Source: UBA9732 sp963599445
GTDB taxonomy: Bacteria > Spirochaetota > Spirochaetia > Sphaerochaetales > Sphaerochaetaceae
Assembly (NCBI GenBank): GCA_963599445.1
Contig: CAVBWZ010000002.1
Location: forward strand, 62,001 to 126,000
Direction: 5' to 3'
Length of the DNA: 64,000 nucleotides
Part shown: piece by piece, positions 16,056-24,977 of the stretch
Numbering within the stretch: position 1 is the stretch's first letter
Layout: every line of letters begins with the position of its first letter
Translations under genes and position numbers: made by a program
The notes under the pieces: generated by a model
What the model was told of the DNA's origin: nothing
Seen by the model: the letters and a program-made list of their open reading frames with translations, nothing else
Database searches by the model: none

Positions 16056-18186
16056 GTTTTAGTTTCTTTATATTCTGGATTTCGTCTCTAAGAAGGGCGG
16101 CCCTCTCGAATTCAAGGTCCTTGGCGGCTTGGAGCATCTGGGTCTCGAGTTCCTTTATGCAGCGCTTGCGCTCCGTTGCGTTGAGAAGGTTGTAGCCTGC
16201 TTTGATGATCTTGACATCCTGCTTGCTGTTCTCAACGGCATCGGTCTTCTCCCTTTCGAGGATGTCCTCGACGGCCTTGACGATCGAACGTGGCGTTATG
16301 TTGTGCTCTTCGTTGTACTTCATTTGGATGGCACGGCGTTCGCGGGTCTCGGTTATGGCCTCCTCCATTGCATCGCTCATGCGGTCTGCGTACATGATGA
16401 CCTTTCCGTTCACGTTCCTTGCGGCACGGCCTATCGTTTGGATGAGGGACGTTGTACTGCGAAGGAAGCCTATCTTGTCGGCATCGAGGATGGCGACGAG
16501 AGAGACCTCAGGAAGGTCAAGACCCTCTCTAAGAAGGTTGATTCCAACAAGGACATCGAACTGCCCGGCCCTGAGCTCCTTGAGGATTTCGACCCTTTCT
16601 ATGGTGTCTATCTCGGAGTGCAGATAACGGACCTTCACTCCCTTTGAAGCCAGAAAGTCCGCAATGTCCTCCGCCATGCGTTTTGTCAGGGTCGTGACGA
16701 GGACCCTTTCGCCAACTGTGGTGCGTTTTCGAATCTCCCCAAGGAGGTTCTCCATTTGGCCTTCAGTAGGGCGCACTATGATTTCAGGGTCAAGAAGTCC
16801 AGTAGGCCTTATGACCTGCGTCACGATTTGGGACGAAAGTTCCCTCTCTATCTTTCCAGGCGTTGCCGATACGAAGATGCGCTGCCCTGCAACCTTGTCG
16901 AACTCATCGTACTTGAGGGGTCTGTTGTCCAAAGCGGATGGTAACCTGAACCCATATTGGACGAGGTTGAGCTTTCTTGAGTGGTCGCCTTCGTACATGG
17001 CGCCTATCTGAGGGAGCGTCACATGTGATTCGTCTATGAAAGTGAGGAAATCAGGCTGGAAGTAATCCAAAAGCACTGCCGGGCGCTCCCCAGGTGCACG
17101 GTTTGAAAGGGGTCGTGAGTAGTTCTCTATACCTGAGCAGTAACCAAGCTCCTGAAGCATCTCCAAATCGTACTCCACACGTGTCTTTATCCTCTCGGCT
17201 TCAAGGGGGTGACCGGTGTTCATGAAATGCTCGTATTGGCTCTCCATCTCGCTTCGTATGCGTCCAAGGGCTGCTATGACCTGCTCCTTTGGCATGACGA
17301 ACTGCTTTGCAGGGTAGAGCGTGAAGCTGTCCTGCCGGTTCTGCCTTTCGCCGGAGATTGGATCGAACCACTGTATGGACTCTATGGTATCCCAGTCCAA
17401 TGTTATCCTCACTGCGTTCTCCAAGTACGGAGGGAATATCTCTATCACATCTCCGTGGACCTTGAAGCAGCCACGGGTCAATACCATATCATTGCGTTCG
17501 TACTGCATCCTGGTAAGCTGTTCAAGCTCGGCTCTGTGGTCGAACAGCATGCCTGTCCGGAAAACATGGGTCATGTCACGCAATGATACAGGGTTCGCAA
17601 GGCTGAATATGCATGAGACGGTGGAAACTACTATGACGTCACGCCTCTCCATAAGGGAGAACGAGGCGGAAAGCCTCATGCGGTCTATCTCTTCGTTTAC
17701 ATCAGCATCCTTCTCTATGTACAGATCCTTCCCTGGAACATATGCCTCTGGCTGATAGTAGTCGTATGTGGACACGAAGTACTCCACTCTGTTTTCAGGG
17801 AAGAAGGACTTGAACTCCTTGTAGAGCTGAGCTGCAAGGGTCTTGTTATGGGACAGAATGAGGGTAGGACGCTGCACCTTCTCTATGATTTTCGCCATGG
17901 TGTACGTCTTTCCGGACCCTGTTACACCCTTGAGGGTCTGGTAGCGGTCGCCATCGATGACACCTTGCGACAACTTGTCTATGGCCTGCTGTTGGTCGCC
18001 TGACGTCTCGAATGGAGAATGCACAACAAACGGCTTGTCCATCCATTGGACAGCACCGTGTATGTTCTGGACAAGGTCCCCTCCCCAAGAGGAGTCAAGG
18101 CGTCCCTCCCCTTGCTTTACATCTCCGTTGACCCCATCATGGGTTTCACCATCAAGTCCTTCGTTGGCTTCTTCGTATGTCTGCAT
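16048..18186 (-). CDS. uvrB: Excinuclease ABC subunit B
   Basis: Damage-verification helicase-like subunit of nucleotide excision repair, loaded by UvrA and recruiting UvrC. Walker A GVTGSGKT is at residues 87-94, the beta-hairpin region STYDYYQPEAY follows, then LLREGLDLPEVSL, QTIGRAARN and a C-terminal UVR coiled coil. The 712 residues exceed the usual 660-680 because of about 48 extra N-terminal residues (acidic, Gly-rich) before MDKPFVVHSPFE. The long start is preferred because GAGGG lies 7 bases before it while the internal ATG has no site. It lies 16 bases behind the HtrA gene, probably in one operon. Confidence 0.95.
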   Translation of the reverse strand: MQTYEEANEGLDGETHDGVNGDVKQGEGRLDSSWGGDLVQNIHGAVQWMDKPFVVHSPFETSGDQQQAIDKLSQGVIDGDRYQTLKGVTGSGKTYTMAKIIEKVQRPTLILSHNKTLAAQLYKEFKSFFPENRVEYFVSTYDYYQPEAYVPGKDLYIEKDADVNEEIDRMRLSASFSLMERRDVIVVSTVSCIFSLANPVSLRDMTHVFRTGMLFDHRAELEQLTRMQYERNDMVLTRGCFKVHGDVIEIFPPYLENAVRITLDWDTIESIQWFDPISGERQNRQDSFTLYPAKQFVMPKEQVIAALGRIRSEMESQYEHFMNTGHPLEAERIKTRVEYDLEMLQELGYCSGIENYSRPLSNRAPGERPAVLLDYFQPDFLTFIDESHVTLPQIGAMYEGDHSRKLNLVQYGFRLPSALDNRPLKYDEFDKVAGQRIFVSATPGKIERELSSQIVTQVIRPTGLLDPEIIVRPTEGQMENLLGEIRKRTTVGERVLVTTLTKRMAEDIADFLASKGVKVRYLHSEIDTIERVEILKELRAGQFDVLVGINLLREGLDLPEVSLVAILDADKIGFLRSTTSLIQTIGRAARNVNGKVIMYADRMSDAMEEAITETRERRAIQMKYNEEHNITPRSIVKAVEDILEREKTDAVENSKQDVKIIKAGYNLLNATERKRCIKELETQMLQAAKDLEFERAALLRDEIQNIKKLKLD

Positions 18187-18202
18187 AGATGTTCCCTCAA
18201 GC

Positions 18203-19486
18203 CTACTGCGTTATCCATCCAAGGTTCTCGTCGTTTCGCTCGACAAGCTCTATGCTGAGCTTCACGCTCGAACCATTGCGGTTGACGAAGACTGAGACCT
18301 TGTCCCCTGGCCTCGTGTTGGAAAGCGCTGTGAATAGGTCGTTGTACTCCTCTATATCCACATCGTTGACCTGTGTTATCACATCCCCGCCAAGATATAT
18401 CACGGACGAACCATACAACACCTGGGTTGTTCCACCCTTGAGACCCGCACTGTCAGCCTTTCCGCCTGGAACGACCTGGCTCACAAGAAGCCCCTTAGAC
18501 ACTTTGAGCCCTGCGTAGTCCACGATGGACTGAGACAGCTGCACGGGAACTATGTCAAGCCAGCCGCGGCTTACCTTTCCATATTTCACGAGGTCGCTGA
18601 CCGATGCCTTTGCAGTGTTGGATGCAACGGCGAAGTTCATGCCCTGACTGGTTCCGCTTGTGGAATATATTGCAGTGTTTATTCCAATGACCTGTCCTTT
18701 CGTATTGAGAAGGGGCCCTCCTGAGTTGCCTGGGTTTATTGGGGCATCGGTCTGGATCATACCAAGGAGAACCTTGCCGTCCTCGTCCCTGATAGGCCTG
18801 CTCAAGCCCGATATTATGCCGGTGACCAGTGTTCTGTCGTAGCCAAAGGGGTTTCCTATTGCAAGGACCTTCTGTCCAACGGCAAGGGAACTGGAATCAC
18901 CGAACTCAAGGAAACTCAATTGAACGCCCTCCTCTACGTTTATGCGAATCACCGCTATGTCGTTCTCGCTGTCAATTCCAACCAAAGCCGCTTCGTACAC
19001 GGAACCATCGTGCAAGGAGACGGTTATCACGGAAGCATCCGCTATGACGTGTTCGTTGGTGACTATGAGACCGTCTCCTGAAATGAGGAAGCCAGAGCCC
19101 GTGTCGCCGGTTGGAACCGCATCGAAATACGAGGAGTCGTTCGTGACCTTGGTCTCTATATGGACCACAGCCTGGTTGAACCTTTGGAATATGCTCATGT
19201 TCTGAAGCTCATCCTCACTGTAGTTCCACGAAGCCTCATCCCCTTGGAAGAGGGTCACACCGGAATCTCCATAGAAGATGTTGTCCACAGGGACGCCTGC
19301 CATCTCAAGCAGTCCGCGTTCCCCCGATGCGTCAATCACCTCCTGAAGAGCCTCTCTAAGCAAAGCCTGCCTTTGCTTGGACTCGATTGCAACCGTCCAC
19401 CTTACAAGGAAATAGCCTATTACAACAGCCAGAACCACAGCCAACGCAATCAGCGCAATCCTGACGACCAAGTTCTTTGTCTTCAT
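18203..19486 (-). CDS. HtrA/Deg-type serine protease with one PDZ domain
   Basis: Envelope quality-control protease anchored by an N-terminal transmembrane helix (residues 8-29), with catalytic domain and PDZ outside the inner membrane. The triad is visible as His146 in NEHVI, Asp176 in NDIAVI and Ser255 in GNSGGP. One PDZ domain occupies about residues 320-415. At 427 residues it is a DegS-like layout. No ribosome-binding site precedes the ATG; TTGTCA and TAGTAT 18 bases apart end six bases before it, so a leaderless transcript is likely, separate from the kinase gene upstream. Confidence 0.9.
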   Translation of the reverse strand: MKTKNLVVRIALIALAVVLAVVIGYFLVRWTVAIESKQRQALLREALQEVIDASGERGLLEMAGVPVDNIFYGDSGVTLFQGDEASWNYSEDELQNMSIFQRFNQAVVHIETKVTNDSSYFDAVPTGDTGSGFLISGDGLIVTNEHVIADASVITVSLHDGSVYEAALVGIDSENDIAVIRINVEEGVQLSFLEFGDSSSLAVGQKVLAIGNPFGYDRTLVTGIISGLSRPIRDEDGKVLLGMIQTDAPINPGNSGGPLLNTKGQVIGINTAIYSTSGTSQGMNFAVASNTAKASVSDLVKYGKVSRGWLDIVPVQLSQSIVDYAGLKVSKGLLVSQVVPGGKADSAGLKGGTTQVLYGSSVIYLGGDVITQVNDVDIEEYNDLFTALSNTRPGDKVSVFVNRNGSSVKLSIELVERNDENLGWITQ

Positions 19487-19492
19487 ATTGAA

Positions 19493-19522
19493 ATACTACA
19501 CGAAAATTAAGTTGTCTGACAA
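19493..19522 (-). promoter_or_regulatory. Promoter of the HtrA gene, close to the ATG
   Basis: On the reverse strand TTGTCA (inside the end of the kinase gene) and TAGTAT are 18 bases apart; the -10 box ends six bases before the ATG. No Shine-Dalgarno sequence is present. Confidence 0.45.
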
Positions 19523-20493
19523 GACGTCACACCCGCAAAACCACACGGAACCACATCTTCAAGACGAGGTGGATTGAATCCTTTCACCATGCAGTTCAAG
19601 GCCGATGCCTTTGAAGCGAAGCCTAGCATAAGACCCACATCCTCAGGTCCAAGGGAATCCAAAACGGCACGTGCCGGCGTTGAAGAAGGAAGATTCGTTT
19701 CATCCTTCTTTTTCTGAAGTTGCATTAAGATTGCACCATCGAAAGTATCCCCGCAGCCTATCGTATCCACAACATCCTTTACCTTCACGGCGGGGACGTC
19801 AACCGTAAACGAAGGGGCGAACCAAGTGGAGCCATTGGAGCCTTTGGTGACTATCAAATGGACGTTGTGGTCCTTGCAGAACCTTTTGAATTCATTTACA
19901 GAACCCTCCAGGTCTCCGCTTCCGTACACCAAAGCCAAATCATCGTCACTTACCTTGACGATGTCGCTTTTTGCAGTGTATTCCAACATTTTTCGCCTGA
20001 AGTCATCCATACAGGCTATCACAGCAGGCCTAACGTTTGGATCGTAGAACACAATGGGCTTTGGTTCTATGGTGGAGATGGCTGGAAAGATCTCATCACA
20101 GCCAGGAGGGAGGACCGTTCCAAGGGAACCTGTCATGACGAAGTCTATGTCCGTCATGACTGAGAATGCGTTTCCAAGCTCCCTTTGCGAGAACGAAACG
20201 GTTGCCGAGCCCTCCCAGTCGAACTTGTATGAGGCACAGCCGTTTACATCCACGACCGCATGGCCCTTCAACGTTGGAAGAGGGCTCCCACACATTGGAG
20301 GGTCGAACATTATGCAGTTGTCAATGAGGGTCTCCAGAATGAGCCTTCCCATGGAATCTTGGGATATCTTCGAAAACAAGGCCACTGACGCCCCTAGGCG
20401 GGAGGCAGCCAAAGCCACGTTCAATGGACACCCTCCCACATGGTTCTCACCATCAACGACGTCTATGAGGGACTCCCCAATGCAGACTATCAT
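19507..20493 (-). CDS. PfkB-family carbohydrate kinase, probably fructokinase
   Basis: Ribokinase-fold sugar kinase of 328 residues. The N-terminus MIVCIGESLIDVV with VGGCPLNVALAASRLG resembles bacterial fructokinases. The C-terminal signature DTIGCGDTFDGA contains the catalytic Asp and anion hole. AGGAG at 8-base spacing supports the start at 20493 rather than an upstream codon. The substrate is inferred; other ketoses or nucleosides are possible within PfkB. The HtrA gene follows after 20 bases, but with its own promoter. Confidence 0.82.
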   Translation of the reverse strand: MIVCIGESLIDVVDGENHVGGCPLNVALAASRLGASVALFSKISQDSMGRLILETLIDNCIMFDPPMCGSPLPTLKGHAVVDVNGCASYKFDWEGSATVSFSQRELGNAFSVMTDIDFVMTGSLGTVLPPGCDEIFPAISTIEPKPIVFYDPNVRPAVIACMDDFRRKMLEYTAKSDIVKVSDDDLALVYGSGDLEGSVNEFKRFCKDHNVHLIVTKGSNGSTWFAPSFTVDVPAVKVKDVVDTIGCGDTFDGAILMQLQKKKDETNLPSSTPARAVLDSLGPEDVGLMLGFASKASALNCMVKGFNPPRLEDVVPCGFAGVTSCQTT

Positions 20494-20570
20494 GTGCAAA
20501 TCTCCTATGTATGTAATTATGGCATCTTTCAAGGCAATATGCTATCATCGGCTAACAAATAATCTAAGAG

Positions 20571-20620
20571 GAGCACTCAGGGCTCCTTGGTACTTTAGGG
20601 CCCCTTTGGAAGGGCCGCGG
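20571..20620. repeat. 9-bp periodic sequence in the glnS leader
   Basis: About four imperfect 9-bp units ending in GG (TCAGG, CTTGG, TTAGG, TTTGG) lie directly before the glnS ribosome-binding site. No T-box core is present. Confidence 0.35.
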
Positions 20621-20628
20621 AGGACAAC

Positions 20629-22362
20629 ATGGACAAGAACGAAAAAGTCGTAGAAGCAGTCGCTGCAAACGAAGCAGAGACCAAGGAGAAAGCCCCTCTC
20701 AACTTCATTGAGAAGATCATCGAAGACGATCTGGCCAACGGAAGGGTTCCAAACAACACGATAGTGACAAGGTTCCCACCGGAGCCAAACGGATACCTTC
20801 ACATTGGACACATCAAGAGCATCTGCCTTAATTTTGGTCTTGCCCAGAAATACCACGGAGTATGCCACCTCAGGCTCGACGACACGAACCCAGCCAAAGA
20901 GGACATGGAATACATAGACTCAATCAAGTCCGACATCAAATGGCTTGGCTTCGACTGGAGAGAGCACGAATACTATGCGTCCGACTACTACGACCAGCTG
21001 CATGAGATTGCCATAAACCTCATAAAGGAAGGCAAGGCCTACGTGGACAGCCAGACTCCAGAGGAAGTAAGGGAGAACAGGGGAACACTCACCACTCCAG
21101 GAAAGGACAGCCCCGACCGCAACAGAAGCATTGAGGAGAACCTAAGGCTCTTCAAGGAGATGGGGGAAGGCAAATATCCAGAGGGAAAGTACCTGCTTAG
21201 AGCAAAGCTGGACATGGCAAGCCCAAACATCAACATGCGCGACCCAGCCCTGTACAGGATAAAGTTCGCAGAGCATCCAAGGACAGGCAACAAGTGGTGC
21301 ATCTATCCAATGTACGACTTCACCCACCCGATATCGGATGCAATAGAAGGCATCACACACTCCATCTGTACCCTTGAGTTCGAAGACCACAGACCTGCAT
21401 ACGACTGGGCATGCTCCATAGACGGCATTGAGCACGCACCTCACCAGTACGAGTTCGCAAGGCTCAACATAAACTACTTCGTCATGAGCAAGAGAAAGCT
21501 TCTCAATCTTGTAAAGCTTGGCATAGTAAGCGGTTGGGACGACCCAAGAATGCCAACCATAAGCGGAATAAGAAGACGCGGATACTCACCTGAGTCCATG
21601 CGGGACTTCGTAAACCGCGTAGGAGTGGCAAAGGTGGAGTCGGTCGTTGACTACTCACTCATGGAGTTCTGCGTAAGGGAGGACCTGAACAAGCGTGCAA
21701 AGCGCGTCATGGCCGTCCTTGATCCAATAAAGCTTGTAATAGACAACTACCCTGCCGACAAGACGGAATACTTCGAGACAGAGAACAACCCAGAGGATCC
21801 ATCGATGGGCAAGCGTGAGATTCCATTCACGAACGAGCTCTACATTGAACGCGAAGACTTCATGGAAGTCCCACCAAAGGGCTACCACAGGCTCTACATT
21901 GGAAACGAGATACGCCTGAAGAACGCATACTACGTCAAGGCTACAAGCTGCGAGAAGGACGAAGACGGCAACGTAACCGTAGTTCACTGCACCTACGACC
22001 CTGAATCCCGAGGAGGAGAAACCGCAGACGGGCGCAAGGTAAAGGGCACAAGCCACTGGGTCAGCGCAAAGCACGCCATAGAGGCGGAGGTAAGGCTCTA
22101 CGACAAGCTCTTCTCCACCGAATACCCTGGCGGAGACACCGGCAACTACCTTGACGACCTCAATCCAAACTCACTTGTCGTCGTCAACAACGCAAAGATA
22201 GAGCCATCGGTCAAGGACGCAAAGCCCGGCGACTACCTGCAGTTCATACGAAGCGGCTACTTCACACCTGACTACGACAGCACCCCTAAGCACCTCGTGT
22301 TCAACAGAACCGTCACGCTCAAGGACTCGTGGGCCAAACAGAAGGCCAAGATGGGCCTGTAA
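20629..22362 (+). CDS. glnS: Glutaminyl-tRNA synthetase
   Basis: Class I synthetase that charges tRNA-Gln with glutamine. PPEPNGYLHIGH carries the HIGH motif near residue 50 and VMSKRKL is the KMSKS equivalent near residue 285; the C-terminal half holds the anticodon-binding beta barrels. The length of 577 residues and the DDTNPAKEDMEY and GWDDPRMPT blocks separate it from glutamyl synthetases. GGAGG precedes the ATG. Its presence indicates direct Gln-tRNA charging, at least in part, instead of the GatCAB route. Confidence 0.95.
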   Translation: MDKNEKVVEAVAANEAETKEKAPLNFIEKIIEDDLANGRVPNNTIVTRFPPEPNGYLHIGHIKSICLNFGLAQKYHGVCHLRLDDTNPAKEDMEYIDSIKSDIKWLGFDWREHEYYASDYYDQLHEIAINLIKEGKAYVDSQTPEEVRENRGTLTTPGKDSPDRNRSIEENLRLFKEMGEGKYPEGKYLLRAKLDMASPNINMRDPALYRIKFAEHPRTGNKWCIYPMYDFTHPISDAIEGITHSICTLEFEDHRPAYDWACSIDGIEHAPHQYEFARLNINYFVMSKRKLLNLVKLGIVSGWDDPRMPTISGIRRRGYSPESMRDFVNRVGVAKVESVVDYSLMEFCVREDLNKRAKRVMAVLDPIKLVIDNYPADKTEYFETENNPEDPSMGKREIPFTNELYIEREDFMEVPPKGYHRLYIGNEIRLKNAYYVKATSCEKDEDGNVTVVHCTYDPESRGGETADGRKVKGTSHWVSAKHAIEAEVRLYDKLFSTEYPGGDTGNYLDDLNPNSLVVVNNAKIEPSVKDAKPGDYLQFIRSGYFTPDYDSTPKHLVFNRTVTLKDSWAKQKAKMGL

Positions 22363-22426
22363 CCCCCCTCGATTGGGCACTCGCTTTTTTAAACCGATGT
22401 CCCAGAGCCCAACGATATGAAAAGAA

Positions 22427-22460
22427 AACAGCTCCAGGCGAGAATCTGGAGCTGTTTTTG
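22427..22460 (+). terminator. Rho-independent terminator behind glnS
   Basis: ACAGCTCCAG and CTGGAGCTGT pair perfectly around an 8-base loop and are followed by five T. It may also serve the convergent methyltransferase gene on the other strand. Confidence 0.85.
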
Positions 22461-22497
22461 TTTCAACCATTCAAGATTTCGTTATACCGGAATTCCG

Positions 22498-24339
22498 TCA
22501 GTCTTCCTTCTTTGGCTTTGAATCGAGGTCCTCGCTGTTCCAGAAGAAGTCGGAGCTGTCGTCCCTTGAGCGGGCGGGCTTGAAGGAATCGAAGCCATAT
22601 GGCTTCTTAGCGGATTTTGCAGATTTGCTGCCAAAACCTTCGAACCTGTTCTCTCCTCGGCCTTTGTATTCTATAGAGGAGCTTCTACGTCCGCTGTAAT
22701 CGTCGCGGTCGCGCCTTTCATATCTTGGTGAATCGTAGGACCTTCTCTCACCACGTCCTGAGAACCTGTTCTCGAATCTGTCGCGGCCCTCGTAGCGGTT
22801 TGGCTTGTCAAAGCCTCTGTCGTTGTCCCTGTCAAAGCGTGGCCTGTCGCTTCTTTCATACCTGTTTTCATATCTATCGGATCTGTCGGACCTATCGGAT
22901 CTGTAGCCGGATCTGGTTCCACGGTCGCTGGAATAGTCACGTCTTGGACGATCTTCCCTGTCATCCCTGAAGCTACGTCTTTCGCTGCGCTCTTCACCAT
23001 CCTCTCTGAAACGAGGCCTGTATCCATCACGTCTATCGTCTCTACGTCCGTACGCCCTGCGGTCGGAATAGTCTCTGTCTCTGCCGTATGATGGTCTGTC
23101 TCCGTCTTTGAAACTGTCGCGACGACCGTCTCTATAACCACCTCTATCGTCCCTTCTGAAACCTCTGTCCCTTGAGGAATCTCCAAAGTTCCTTGATCCT
23201 CTTGAGTCCCTGGAACCTCTGTAGCTGTCTCTGTCCCTTTTGTAGGAACCATAACCGCGGCCTTCGTCTCTTCCGCCTTTCCTTGCATCGTCGCTTTTCT
23301 TCTCAAAAGCGCCCTTCTCTGCTTTTCTCTCCGTCTTCTCGTCCGAACCCTTCTGGGACTTCTCGCTTGGCTCACTCCAATCCAATTTGAGTGAATCGTC
23401 ATCAAATGCCATCATCCAACTCCTGGCCGCACCTTTGCGGCCTCTGACAAATCCCGGAGCCTCAACGGCTCCTGTAATCTCTTTGACGCTCATTCCTCTG
23501 AGGCGTCTTCTATCCATTTTGAAAGTTCCAAGGTTCGTGGAGAAAAGGAGGATTCCAGTCTTCTTCATTAGCTTGGTTAGGTTCTTTATCCAATCCACGT
23601 AGTCCCTTGCTACGTCAAAATCCCCGTCCATCTTCCTGCTGTTGGAAAAGCATGGTGGATCGAAGATGATTATATCGTATTTCTCGCCCCTATCAATGGC
23701 GTTTGAAACGTATTTTGCGGCATCCATGCACACACATTCGTAAGCAGGGCCTTCGTAACCATTGGCTGCAAGGTTCTCCTGCGCCCATTTGGTGTAGGTC
23801 GCTGAAAGGTCGACGCTTCTGACGCTCTTCGCAAGCCCTGCCGCTGCGTAGACGGAGAAGCTTCCGGTATAGGAGAAGAGGTTGAGGACGTCGCAGCCTA
23901 CGCTTCTCTCCCTTATGAGCATGCGAGTGAGCCTGTGGTCCAAAAAAAGGCCTGTGTCCACATATGTGGTCAGATCGACCTTGAACTTGAGGTTGTTCTC
24001 AAGGACATCCACAACAAGGGCATCGGTCTGTGCCTTTTCGTGCTGCTGACCCTGTTCGCGTTTGGCCCTGTAGGAATAGACGATGTTGCCGGGTTCGAGG
24101 TAGAGCATGCGAGAGCATATGTCAAGGCAAGTGGCCCTCATTTCGTCCGTCGAAGGCTCCGCTTCGCCGTAGTCCGTGACCTTGGCGTACTTGCCGTAGA
24201 CGTCGACCGTGACGGGGAATTGGGAAAGGTTGCGGTCATAGACTCTGAAGCAGTTCGTGCCCTCTGGAAGAAGATTATGCCTCATGTTTTGGGCGTTGTT
24301 CTTGAGTATCTTGCCAAAATCTTTCTCGAAGTATTCCAT
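22498..24339 (-). CDS. RlmK/RlmI-like rRNA methyltransferase with long Arg/Asp/Gly-rich tail
   Basis: SAM-dependent methyltransferase related to the RlmK half of E. coli RlmKL and to RlmI, expected to modify 23S rRNA. The SAM region VLNLFSYTGSFSVYAAAGLA (near residue 150) is followed by IIFDPPCFSNSRKMDG with the DPPxF active-site motif. After about residue 330 the family ends, but the protein continues for about 280 residues of low complexity rich in R, D, S, G and Y with DRxxRD and RG repeats, predicted to be disordered and RNA-binding. The start at 24339 has GGAAGG close upstream; a reading from 24444 lacks homology. The exact target base is not known. Confidence 0.8.
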   Translation of the reverse strand: MEYFEKDFGKILKNNAQNMRHNLLPEGTNCFRVYDRNLSQFPVTVDVYGKYAKVTDYGEAEPSTDEMRATCLDICSRMLYLEPGNIVYSYRAKREQGQQHEKAQTDALVVDVLENNLKFKVDLTTYVDTGLFLDHRLTRMLIRERSVGCDVLNLFSYTGSFSVYAAAGLAKSVRSVDLSATYTKWAQENLAANGYEGPAYECVCMDAAKYVSNAIDRGEKYDIIIFDPPCFSNSRKMDGDFDVARDYVDWIKNLTKLMKKTGILLFSTNLGTFKMDRRRLRGMSVKEITGAVEAPGFVRGRKGAARSWMMAFDDDSLKLDWSEPSEKSQKGSDEKTERKAEKGAFEKKSDDARKGGRDEGRGYGSYKRDRDSYRGSRDSRGSRNFGDSSRDRGFRRDDRGGYRDGRRDSFKDGDRPSYGRDRDYSDRRAYGRRDDRRDGYRPRFREDGEERSERRSFRDDREDRPRRDYSSDRGTRSGYRSDRSDRSDRYENRYERSDRPRFDRDNDRGFDKPNRYEGRDRFENRFSGRGERRSYDSPRYERRDRDDYSGRRSSSIEYKGRGENRFEGFGSKSAKSAKKPYGFDSFKPARSRDDSSDFFWNSEDLDSKPKKED

Positions 24340-24457
24340 TTTCCTTCCCGGTGTACCTTTCTCGATGGGATTATATATGTTACAATGAAAAAAAGATAGT
24401 CGGATGGAATAGCTTTTGGGAAGTTCCCCTTTGAGCTGTTCCAATGGAGGTCAATCG

Positions 24458-24946
24458 ATGCCTGCGATCCAAGACGGCGATGGAAACGAGTTCATCAAAG
24501 GGCTTGAAGCCAAAAGAGGCTGCTCCGTTGGGTGGCGCACGTACTCCACGTTCTATGCAGACAGCAATGGCGTTGTGCGCGAATACGGAGTGTTCCTCTA
24601 TGAAGCCGGCGGACGTTTCTGGTTCGAGGACTTCGAGCACGAACCTCAAATCCTTGGATTCAAACTTCCAAATAGCAAGAATGCCGCCCCCTATGTGAAG
24701 TTCGAATCAGGATTCGACCCAAACGATGTCCTAGAAACGAGGATAGTGAAGAAAAACGCCGCCAAGTCATTGGCAGGAGGCTTCAAGCCGCATTCAAAAG
24801 TAAAAGCAGCAGGAGCCCTTGCACGTTTCTTCTCGCAATGTGTAACCGAGATTCTCCTCAAGGACGGCACGGCGTTGTATTTCGAACTGGCCGACAGGAC
24901 GCTTCAGAACATGATAGACGATTTGTCCCAAAGTGCAAAAGCATGA
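24458..24946 (+). CDS. Conserved-looking hypothetical protein
   Basis: I do not recognise this 162-residue soluble protein. It is basic and mixed alpha/beta, begins MPAIQDGDGNEF, and has an aromatic block GRFWFEDFEHEP near residue 55. It contains neither signal peptide nor membrane segment. GGAGG with 7-base spacing sets the start, so it is a real gene. It precedes the phosphohexomutase gene by 31 bases and is probably co-transcribed with it; divergent from the methyltransferase. Confidence 0.7.
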   Translation: MPAIQDGDGNEFIKGLEAKRGCSVGWRTYSTFYADSNGVVREYGVFLYEAGGRFWFEDFEHEPQILGFKLPNSKNAAPYVKFESGFDPNDVLETRIVKKNAAKSLAGGFKPHSKVKAAGALARFFSQCVTEILLKDGTALYFELADRTLQNMIDDLSQSAKA

Positions 24947-24977
24947 AAAAGCATGAATATAGATAAGGAGTAACATT

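Noticed and set aside
20493..20628. T-box leader for glnS
   Set aside because: No AGGGTGGnACCGCG-type antiterminator word and no specifier loop.
22671..23405. Overlapping reverse ORF in the tail of the methyltransferase gene
   Set aside because: Repetitive Arg/Asp codons keep other frames open; no independent start signal.
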